The position numbers and the translations under genes are program-made. The notes beneath the pieces were generated by a model. That model saw nothing but the letters and a program-made list of their open reading frames with translations, had not been told where the DNA came from and ran no database searches. A DNA stretch of 5,021 nt from Candidatus Rokuibacteriota bacterium (lineage in GTDB: Bacteria > Methylomirabilota > Methylomirabilia > Rokubacteriales > CSP1-6), in contig JACOVB010000166.1 in the NCBI GenBank assembly GCA_016177555.1, positions 1 to 5,021 of the forward strand, in the 5' to 3' direction. The stretch's first letter is position 1; the number at the start of each line of letters is the position of its first letter. Below are positions 1 through 3,997 of the stretch, piece by piece.

Positions 1-1
1 G

Positions 2-184
2 CGCTACATCGCGCTCTACATCAACGGCGCGGAGATCTCCCGGGCGTACCTGCACCCGGTCTTCTCCTTCCCCAAGGTCACCTTCACGATCGCCCTCGAC
101 GAGGGCGGCGTGCTCAAGGCCCTCGAGGAGCCCACTCACTCCGCGGCCTGGGAGGCCTCGAAACCGATAAGAGTCACGCCCTAG
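2..184 (+). CDS. C-terminal fragment of a superoxide reductase-like (desulfoferrodoxin-fold) protein
   Basis: Open from the left edge to TAG at 182-184, giving the last 60 residues; the 5' part is outside the window. The fragment reads as beta-strands: 'YIALYING' (visible residues 2-9), 'PKVTFTIAL' (24-32), then 'LKALEEPTHSAAWEASKPI' (38-56). This matches the end of class II superoxide reductases, where a strand 'PKVTFT' is followed by 'ALSYCNIHGLWENSKEI'. The 17-residue stretch from Ala40 to Ile56 aligns without gaps, including W-E-x-S-K-x-I. In real superoxide reductases the Cys and His of that loop bind the catalytic iron; here those positions are Pro44 and Ser47, and the only nearby His (46) is one place early. 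It is therefore probably a non-catalytic or differently metallated relative. The Ig-like SoxZ sulfur-carrier family is an alternative. The coding call is firm; the family is a motif-level judgement from a fragment. Confidence 0.55.
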   Translation, partial: RYIALYINGAEISRAYLHPVFSFPKVTFTIALDEGGVLKALEEPTHSAAWEASKPIRVTP

Positions 185-312
185 AGTACTGGGTCAAGTT
201 GCGACCCAGACGAGGCCCGGGGGCGCCAGGGACGCGAGGCGTCCGTGGGTGTACGTTGAGCGTCGCTGGCGACCGAGAACGAAGTAGGGCGAAGCACATT
301 GGCCCAGTACTC
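184..312. repeat. Inverted repeat bounding the convergent intergenic region
   Basis: Positions 184-197 (GAGTACTGGGTCAA) and 299-312 (TTGGCCCAGTACTC) are inverted copies. The outer 10 bases match perfectly; the only discrepancy in 14 is T194/G302, which is a G-U pair in plus-strand RNA and a mismatch in minus-strand RNA. The left arm begins at the last base of the plus-strand gene's TAG, and the right arm begins two bases beyond the minus-strand gene's TAG (315-317). Between the arms are smaller hairpins at 189-209, 230-244 (GGACGC, loop GAG, GCGTCC) and 262-273 (GTCG, loop CTGG, CGAC). It may be a bidirectional 3'-end structure or a small palindromic element. There is no clear target duplication and no long T tract. 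Confidence 0.6.
189..209. terminator. Hairpin just past the plus-strand stop codon, possible terminator
   Basis: CTGGGTC (189-195), loop AAGTTGC, GACCCAG (203-209) form a perfect 7-bp stem that starts 5 bases after the TAG at 182-184. It lacks the following T run of a classical Rho-independent terminator, and its left arm is also used by the larger 184-312 inverted repeat, so the two folds are mutually exclusive. The hairpin is seen directly; a terminating role is inference. Confidence 0.35.
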
Positions 313-314
313 AG

Positions 315-1016
315 CTACTTCTTCCCCATCTCCACGGTGACGCCGGTGGTGTCCTTGTCGCCGACGGTGACCTCGCGGGTGACTGTGCCGAGCTGCTCTT
401 GCCAGACCTTGAGCGTGTACTTGCCCGGGGGCACGTTGTCGAGCGCGAACTCGCCGTTGGGACCCGTCACCGCGTAGAAGGGGTGCTCCGCGACCACCAC
501 GTACGCCCGCATCCAGGTGTGGAGATCGCAGTCGATCCTCACGGTCTCGGGCTTCTTGAAGACCATCGGGATCGTCCGCCCCTTCGGCTGGGTCCGGTTG
601 AAGGTCGGGTTCTCCGTGCTGACGCTGTGAACGTTGTGGAGGAGCCGGTCGTTGTTGAGGAACTCGACCGTGCCCCCAACCGGCACGAGCACGACCCGCG
701 GCACGTAGAGACACTGCTGCTGGTCCATCTGGACGGGCTTCGGCGACGGCTCCCGCTTGGCCGCAGGCGGAGGCTGGATCGACACGACCGCCCAGCGGAT
801 GCCCCGGTTCGATCCGACGATCAGCTCGTCGCTCTCATGGCTCTTGCCGCACACGTACTGGTCGATGTTGATGGGAATCTGTCGCCGATCGGGCGCGGGC
901 CCGGCGTTGAGGACGACGCCGCGGATCGATGCCGCCCGGGCGGCGCCGGGGAGCAGCAGACAGCCCGTCAGCGCGATCGCGACGATCCATGTGACTCGGC
1001 CGGCGGGGCCTTTCAT
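315..1016 (-). CDS. Exported cupredoxin (plastocyanin/amicyanin-like) with carboxypeptidase-regulatory-like C-terminal domain
   Basis: A 233-residue predicted periplasmic blue-copper electron-transfer protein. Residues 1-29 form a Sec signal peptide: Arg7, a hydrophobic stretch from about 10 to 23, and an A-R-A-A cleavage region. A pre-domain at about 30-105 holds Cys56 and Cys102, which may form a disulfide. The cupredoxin fold follows at about 106-176. Type 1 copper ligands are readable: His127 in 'LLHNVHS', then Cys163, His166 and Met169 in 'CDLHTWM'. The C-x2-H-x2-M spacing is that of amicyanin ('CTPHPFM'), not plastocyanin (C-x2-H-x4-M). Residues about 178-220 ('GPNGEFALDNVPPGKYTLKV') are a typical carboxypeptidase-regulatory-like beta-sandwich. 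The ATG at 1014-1016 is supported by the signal peptide directly behind it and by an AGGGAG ribosome site 6 bases upstream. It is the last gene of the minus-strand run. The redox partner is unknown; relatives sit near respiratory or methylamine-type genes, but nothing here identifies one. Confidence 0.9.
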   Translation of the reverse strand: MKGPAGRVTWIVAIALTGCLLLPGAARAASIRGVVLNAGPAPDRRQIPINIDQYVCGKSHESDELIVGSNRGIRWAVVSIQPPPAAKREPSPKPVQMDQQQCLYVPRVVLVPVGGTVEFLNNDRLLHNVHSVSTENPTFNRTQPKGRTIPMVFKKPETVRIDCDLHTWMRAYVVVAEHPFYAVTGPNGEFALDNVPPGKYTLKVWQEQLGTVTREVTVGDKDTTGVTVEMGKK

Positions 1017-1022
1017 GAGCGT

Positions 1023-1028
1023 CTCCCT
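1023..1028 (-). promoter_or_regulatory. Ribosome binding site of the cupredoxin gene
   Basis: On the minus strand AGGGAG (1028 to 1023) lies 6 bases before the ATG at 1016. It is one of the few good Shine-Dalgarno matches in the window and fixes the start of the cupredoxin gene. The small ORF upstream stops at 1039, leaving only 22 bases between the two genes. Confidence 0.6.
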
Positions 1029-1038
1029 GTGAGAAAGA

Positions 1039-1152
1039 CTACCGGGTCCACTTGAGCCCGTACCGGTGCGGCTCGTAGCCCTCGAGGTACCGGAGCAGCG
1101 CGTCCACGTCGGGAGCAGGATACCAGCTGCAGCCCCATTGTGATTCAGGCAT
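1039..1152 (-). CDS. Small ORF of 37 codons overlapping the hicA-like 3' end, function unknown
   Basis: ATG at 1152-1150 to TAG at 1041-1039. The start sits inside the last codons of the HicA-like gene (the string GATGCCTGA holds both the start and the HicA stop), so they overlap by 8 bases, as in translationally coupled pairs. The peptide begins 'MPESQWGCSWYPAPDVDALL' and ends 'GYEPHRYGLKWTR'. It is rich in aromatic residues (4 Trp, 3 Tyr), with a short helix-like 'DVDALLRYLEG'. From about the 14th codon every codon ends in G or C, as in the real genes here, whereas the first dozen codons are mixed. That points to a genuine short protein or to the surviving end of a longer one. It occupies the place where a HicB antitoxin might be expected, but it is far shorter than HicB and shows no HicB motif. 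I do not recognise the family. Confidence 0.45.
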   Translation of the reverse strand: MPESQWGCSWYPAPDVDALLRYLEGYEPHRYGLKWTR

Positions 1153-1369
1153 CACCCCACTCGCGCCGGACTGTCGCGCGGTCGAAGCCGACGGACTCCA
1201 GCGAGCGGAGGATCAGGCCAAGATGTTTCTTGCTGAGGTCCTTGGAGCCGTGACCCGGCACCGTCACCTTGCACGCGCCGAGCACGAACTGCCTGTGGCT
1301 CGTCTTGCCCGCCGGAGCCTGGGTGAAGTTATGGCGGATGAGCCACTTCTCCAAGTCCATTCTCGTCAT
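1145..1369 (-). CDS. HicA-like (YcfA family) mRNA interferase
   Basis: 74 residues, about the usual HicA size with a slightly longer C-terminus. HicA toxins are small double-stranded-RNA-binding-fold proteins that cleave mRNA using one His in a G-S-H-x-x-[FM] motif. Here 'GKTSHRQF' supplies it as His25, followed by the strand 'KVTVPGHGSKDL' (34-45), equivalent to the family's V-x-V-P-x-H, and the helix 'KKHLGLILRSL' (47-57), equivalent to the family's 'L..ILKQ'. The gene begins 4 bases after the SRAP stop, so they are probably co-transcribed. The ATG at 1369 is used; the Met at 1360 ('MDLEKW') resembles the usual HicA beginning equally well, and neither has a strong ribosome site. No HicB antitoxin is recognisable on either side, so it is either a solitary HicA-fold protein or a toxin neutralised by something else, perhaps the overlapping small ORF. 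Family call good, toxicity inferred. Confidence 0.8.
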   Translation of the reverse strand: MTRMDLEKWLIRHNFTQAPAGKTSHRQFVLGACKVTVPGHGSKDLSKKHLGLILRSLESVGFDRATVRREWGDA

Positions 1370-1373
1370 CGCG

Positions 1374-2048
1374 TCAGCTGACCGGCTGGACGAGGCGCGG
1401 CCCTTCGTTCCCGGGCGATGACACCAGGGTCGACACCGGGTACCCCTCCATGAGCGAAGCCGGCAGCGGGCGGAGGCACGGCTGCACCGTGGCCGGGGCG
1501 GTCACGCGCGCGTCGGTCCAGCGGCCCTCGTCGTCCGGCTCGAGGATCACCGGCATCCGGCTGTGAATCGAGGCCACGAGGTCGTTGGGCGTGGTCGTGA
1601 TGATGGCGCACGTCGCCGGTGCGCCGGCCTGGGCGTCCGCGGGCGTGTAGAGGCCCGCGAATGCGAACAATCCCCCACCCTTGAGCCGCAGATAGTAGGG
1701 CTGCTTGCGTCTCCGGCCGGGCACGGCCTTCCACTCGTAGAAGCCGTCGGCCGGCACGAGGCAGCGGTGGTGCTTGACGGCAGCCTGGAACATGCGGCTC
1801 GTCGCCACGGTCTCCGCCTTCGCGTTGATCGGAGCCAGCGTGCTGGTCTTCATCCAGACGGGGTGGAAGCCCCACCTCGCCATGACGAGCTGCCGGCCGC
1901 CATTGTGGGCCACGACGATGGGCACCGGCTGTGAGGGCGCGACGTTGTAGCGCGGCGTCAGGTCTTCGAGGCCCGCGTCCTCGACCGTGATGCCGAACCG
2001 GAAGGCCAGCTCGTCGAACGCCGCGGTCTGGGTGTAGCGCCCGCACAT
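1374..2048 (-). CDS. SRAP-domain protein (YedK/HMCES type), abasic-site DNA-protein crosslink shield
   Basis: 224 residues from the chosen start, the usual family length. SRAP proteins bind abasic sites in single-stranded DNA and form a thiazolidine crosslink through the N-terminal Cys exposed after Met removal. The start is set by this chemistry: the ATG at 2046-2048 gives 'MCGRYTQ', placing Cys at position 2. An in-frame ATG three codons upstream (2055-2057, 'MDAM') would bury the Cys. Counting from the chosen Met, the active-site residues fall at Asn75 ('INAKAET'), Glu105 ('DGFYEWK') and His162 ('IHSRMPV'). The first two have exactly the E. coli YedK numbering and the third is near its His160. 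Other hallmarks are 'RYNVAPSQPVPIV', 'RWGFHPVW' and 'RCLVPADGFYEW'. A TAGAAT hexamer 7 bases before the ATG suggests a leaderless or near-leaderless mRNA. The HicA-like gene follows after 4 bases. Confidence 0.93.
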   Translation of the reverse strand: MCGRYTQTAAFDELAFRFGITVEDAGLEDLTPRYNVAPSQPVPIVVAHNGGRQLVMARWGFHPVWMKTSTLAPINAKAETVATSRMFQAAVKHHRCLVPADGFYEWKAVPGRRRKQPYYLRLKGGGLFAFAGLYTPADAQAGAPATCAIITTTPNDLVASIHSRMPVILEPDDEGRWTDARVTAPATVQPCLRPLPASLMEGYPVSTLVSSPGNEGPRLVQPVS

Positions 2049-2055
2049 GGCATCC

Positions 2056-2061
2056 ATTCTA
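2056..2061 (-). promoter_or_regulatory. Possible -10 element for a leaderless SRAP transcript
   Basis: On the minus strand TAGAAT (2061 to 2056) matches five of six bases of the sigma-70 -10 consensus and ends 7 bases before the ATG at 2048, the spacing at which transcription would begin on or next to the start codon. No good -35 hexamer is visible 16-18 bases upstream. No Shine-Dalgarno precedes the ATG, which agrees with leaderless initiation. Inferred from sequence only. Confidence 0.35.
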
Positions 2062-2088
2062 CTCGCCCGGCGGCTCTGCGGCTGTCTC

Positions 2089-2097
2089 TGCTAGACT
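2089..2097 (+). promoter_or_regulatory. Extended -10-like promoter motif upstream of the lipoprotein-like remnant
   Basis: TGCTAGACT on the plus strand reads as an extended -10 element (TG, one base, then TAGACT, four of six matches to TATAAT), ending 10 bases before the ATG at 2108. A -35 box is not evident. If functional, the leader would be only a few bases long. Weak evidence, but it coincides with the start of a recognisable reading frame. Confidence 0.25.
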
Positions 2098-2107
2098 CCC
2101 GGCCAAC

Positions 2108-2251
2108 ATGATGCGCCGGACTCTCGCGATGGCCGCGCCGGGTGGATTTGTGACCGGCTGCGCCGCCGCCAACGCCCCCAGCCAGTGGCCCGCCCGCCAC
2201 CACAAGGCGGGCGTGACCTCCCAGCAGCTAGGGTCGTCGAACGACAGATAG
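2108..2251 (+). pseudogene. Truncated small lipoprotein-like ORF
   Basis: The plus-strand frame from ATG 2108 (or the adjacent ATG 2111) to TAG 2249-2251 encodes 47 residues. It begins 'MMRRTLAMAAPGGFVTGC', a basic start, a weak hydrophobic stretch and a lipobox V-T-G-C, and continues with 'ANAPSQW' and 'AGVTSQQLGS'. Many bacterial small outer-membrane lipoproteins start this way (Arg-Arg, hydrophobic core, G-C, then W, then a G-[VA]-T-x-x-Q/E segment leading to an Asp-rich, Cys-containing helix). Here the frame stops where that helix should begin, exactly where the minus-strand substrate-binding-protein remnant starts. The Pro-Gly-Gly in the signal core also suggests decay. It could be a real 47-residue peptide, but a truncated gene fits better. 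Confidence 0.4.
2191..2213. repeat. Perfect GC-rich stem-loop
   Basis: CGCCCGCC (2191-2198), loop ACCACAA, GGCGGGCG (2206-2213): 8 G-C pairs with a 7-base loop, very stable on either strand. It lies inside the two overlapping gene remnants, so it is probably not under intact coding constraint. No T tract follows on either side. It may be a palindromic repeat unit or part of a rearrangement junction. Confidence 0.45.
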
Positions 2252-2368
2252 CCGATCCGGGACACCTTCCCTGCCTGCTGCGCCTCGGCGGCGAGCGGCG
2301 CGAACAGAACAGGGACGATGATGACAAGGACGAGAGCGAGCCCGGCCGGACGGCACCTCATCGTAGTT

Positions 2369-2420
2369 CTCCCGCAGTACCACATGGTGACTTGGTGGGA
2401 CTTGGTGGGACTTGCGGGAG
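2369..2420. repeat. Tandem decamers enclosed by an 8-bp inverted repeat
   Basis: CTTGGTGGGA occurs twice in tandem (2391-2400, 2401-2410), followed by a 9-base variant CTTGCGGGA (2411-2419). The block is enclosed by CTCCCGCA (2369-2376) and TGCGGGAG (2413-2420), a perfect 8-bp inverted repeat. On minus-strand RNA this pairing would bury the GGGAGA ribosome site (2373-2368) of the substrate-binding-protein remnant starting at 2361. The region 2362-2451 holds nothing else that I can identify. Confidence 0.5.
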
Positions 2421-2451
2421 TCCAGGCGGGCCGAGCGCCCATGTCAAAGGG

Positions 2452-3633
2452 CTACAGCGCCTCGTACATCAGGTCGATGAGATGGCGCACGTGCTTGTGC
2501 TGCCACCCTGGCCGGCCCTGGTTCATCGCGTAACCGAAAGCGACGTGGGCATCGGGATCGGCGAACCCGAGCGAGCCGCCGGCGCCGAAGTGCCCGAAGG
2601 ACCGGGGGCCCGGACCGAGTCGACGCTCCGGCATGGTGAGCTGGAAGCCCAGACCGAAGCGTGTCGGCCTTTGGAGGACCAGATCCTCCCCGTACACCTG
2701 CTCCGCGATCGCCATCGCCACAGTCGCGGGGGACAGGACGTGGACCCCGTCGAGATCCCCATCGCCCGCCAGCGCCGTGTAGAGCCGCGCGACCGCGCGC
2801 GCGTTCCCGTGCCCGTTCGTCGAGGGCACCTCGGCGGCGCGCCACTCGCGCGTGTTGATGATACCCTGCCCCGAGAGATTCGGCGGGTTCCGATAGGTGC
2901 CGGCGCGCATGCGCTGGAGGCCGGTGAGCGTCGCCAAGTCGCCGTCGAGCAACAGCCTCCCCTCCTCTGTGTCCGGGCCGGGTCGGGGAGGGATGACCTG
3001 GGCGCACCGCGCTTCGAGCTCGGGCCCAAGGCCGATGAAGAAATCGATCCGTGCCGGACGGCCGATCTCGTCTCGCAGGTAGGTACCCAGGCTCTTGCCG
3101 GTGATCCGCCGGATCACTTCCCCGATGAGGAACCCGTACGTGTTCACGTGATAGCCGTGCCCGGCACCCGGATCCCACCACGGCTCCTGGGCGGCCAGCG
3201 CCTTCGTCATCACCTCCCACTGCAGCTCCGCGCCGAGCGGCAGCGGCCGGAACACCGCGGGCAGTGCCGCCTGGTGCGTCAACAGGTAGCGAACGGGGAG
3301 ATGCTTCTTCCCGGCCTGAGCGAACTCGGGCCAGTAGCGTGATACGGGTGCATCGAGATCGAGCGCGCCACCCTCCACGAGCCGGAGTGCGCAGACAGCG
3401 GTGACGGCCTTCCCCACGGAGTAGAGGTTGACGATGGTGTTCTCGCTCCACGGCTGCGTTCCGGCCGAATCCGTGTGGCCCGCCCACAGGTCGACGACCG
3501 GCTGCTTGCCTACGTGGACGGCGAGCGCGGCGCCCACCTCGGAGCCGGTATCCATGATCTCGGTGAGCGCCCGCCGCAGTGACTCGAAGGCGGGCTCGCA
3601 GCGACCGTGAACCTCGGGCGACTCGGAGCTCAT
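2452..3633 (-). CDS. Serine beta-lactamase-family hydrolase (peptidase S12 / EstB-like esterase)
   Basis: 393 residues, full length for the class C beta-lactamase-like family (PF00144), which includes EstB-type esterases and DD-peptidase relatives. The nucleophile motif S-x-x-K is 'YSVGK' with Ser72 and Lys75. The second motif begins at Tyr161 in 'GYHVNTYGFLIGEVIRRITG', where esterase-like members also carry Y-H-x-x-x-x-G. The third motif, replacing the lactamase K-T-G, is 'GHFGAGGSLGFADP' with His348. Early signatures are 'GAALAVHVGKQPVVDLWAG' (34-52) and 'VRYLLTHQAALP' (114-125). There is no signal peptide, so it is likely cytoplasmic and more probably an esterase or amidase than a resistance lactamase. 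The ATG at 3633 is used because the conserved N-terminal helix begins at about residue 12; the ribosome site is poor. A TACAAT box lies 26 bases upstream. It stands alone between decayed sequences, and its substrate cannot be read from the sequence. Confidence 0.9.
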   Translation of the reverse strand: MSSESPEVHGRCEPAFESLRRALTEIMDTGSEVGAALAVHVGKQPVVDLWAGHTDSAGTQPWSENTIVNLYSVGKAVTAVCALRLVEGGALDLDAPVSRYWPEFAQAGKKHLPVRYLLTHQAALPAVFRPLPLGAELQWEVMTKALAAQEPWWDPGAGHGYHVNTYGFLIGEVIRRITGKSLGTYLRDEIGRPARIDFFIGLGPELEARCAQVIPPRPGPDTEEGRLLLDGDLATLTGLQRMRAGTYRNPPNLSGQGIINTREWRAAEVPSTNGHGNARAVARLYTALAGDGDLDGVHVLSPATVAMAIAEQVYGEDLVLQRPTRFGLGFQLTMPERRLGPGPRSFGHFGAGGSLGFADPDAHVAFGYAMNQGRPGWQHKHVRHLIDLMYEAL

Positions 3634-3659
3634 CAGGCAGGGCCAATCATCGCGCCAGC

Positions 3660-3665
3660 ATTGTA
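3660..3665 (-). promoter_or_regulatory. Possible -10 box of the beta-lactamase-family gene
   Basis: TACAAT on the minus strand (3665 to 3660) matches five of six bases of the -10 consensus and would start transcription near 3653, about 20 bases before the ATG at 3633. No clear -35 hexamer is found at 15-18 bases. It lies just beyond the IS91-like remnant, so the promoter may have arisen at or near the element's edge. Confidence 0.35.
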
Positions 3666-3693
3666 GGCCAGAACGCTTGCAGGAAGCGGACTG

Positions 3694-3917
3694 TCACGGC
3701 CACGACTGGCGCACCGGCACCCGCGGCAGCACCTCGTCGACGAGAGAAGCGGCGCGTTCGGCCATGCGCCGGCCCCCCACAGCTCGGACAGAAGCCGCGT
3801 GAAGCCATGGGCCAGCACGCCACACGTACGGAACCCGAGGAGCTCCTGCTCGACGACGCGGGGCAGGCCGGTCCCGTCGCCGCGGTCCGAGCCTTCGCGG
3901 AGGAAGGGCTCGAGGTG
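3694..3917 (-). mobile_element. Decayed IS91-family transposase fragment (N-terminal zinc-binding region)
   Basis: No single frame is a gene, but three minus-strand frames read in order give the N-terminal part of an IS91-type transposase. From 3917 to 3795: 'HLEPFLREG', then 'GTGLPRVVEQELLGFRTCG' and 'VLAHGFTR'. From 3799: 'RGFCPSCGG'. After a run of six G (3778-3773) that needs one base fewer: 'RRMAERAASLVDEVLPRVPV' and 'RQSWP', then TGA at 3696-3694. Intact transposases read 'CGVLAHGF', a second Cys pair and 'AFSCK', then 'RGFCPSC' and so on, ending in 'VPVRQWVLSLP'. So about 20 codons with a Cys pair are deleted at 3795-3800, where GGCTTC is repeated 4 bases apart. One frameshift is present, and the whole catalytic domain is missing after 'VPVRQ'. 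3918-3997 and 3634-3693 hold nothing else recognisable apart from the TACAAT box. Confidence 0.75.
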
Positions 3918-3997
3918 GGGCCCGGGTCCCGCTCTCCGGCCTGGGCGAGGGGGCGCAGGGCTGGGTCCCCGCCCTCCTGGGGCTGGCTGAGCGCGCG

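Larger units (their letters stand above)
2059..2361 (-). pseudogene. Truncated ABC-type substrate-binding protein (5' remnant)
   Basis: From an ATG at 2361 with GGGAGA 6 bases upstream, the first about 40 residues are a textbook start of the ABC_sub_bind family: a basic N-terminus, the hydrophobic core 'ALVLVIIVPVLFAPLA', cleavage after 'AEAQQ', then the first strand 'RIGYLSF'. Full proteins of this family run to about 320 residues. Here the similarity ends after roughly residue 38. The rest of the frame (to TAG at 2059-2061) has no family features and mixed third-codon bases, and a plus-strand lipoprotein-like remnant occupies the same DNA. The open frame could still give a secreted peptide of about 100 residues, but I read it as a decayed gene joined to foreign sequence near 2235-2250. 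Confidence 0.6.

Noticed and set aside
189..209. Classical Rho-independent terminator
   Set aside because: The stem is good, but no T run follows on either strand, so only a possible 3'-end structure is proposed.
184..312. Integron attC site or classical MITE
   Set aside because: There is no attC core sequence pair in the required arrangement, and no direct target duplication outside the arms; only the inverted repeat itself is supported.
399..1055. Plus-strand open frame of over 200 codons opposite the cupredoxin gene
   Set aside because: An antisense shadow rich in Arg, Asp, His and Val. The minus strand holds a signal peptide and a full copper-ligand set.
1145..1369. Complete HicAB toxin-antitoxin system
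   Set aside because: No HicB-like RNase-H-fold or helix-turn-helix/ribbon-helix-helix partner is encoded on either side; only a HicA-like gene is supported.
2185..3342. Long plus-strand open frame opposite the beta-lactamase-family gene
   Set aside because: It mirrors a gene with all catalytic motifs on the minus strand. Its translation is low-complexity Arg/Pro/Gly/His-rich with no domain, as expected for the antisense of a GC-rich gene.
2444..3646. Second minus-strand frame covering the beta-lactamase-family gene
   Set aside because: An off-frame Arg-rich translation of the same DNA; the motif-bearing frame is 2452-3633.
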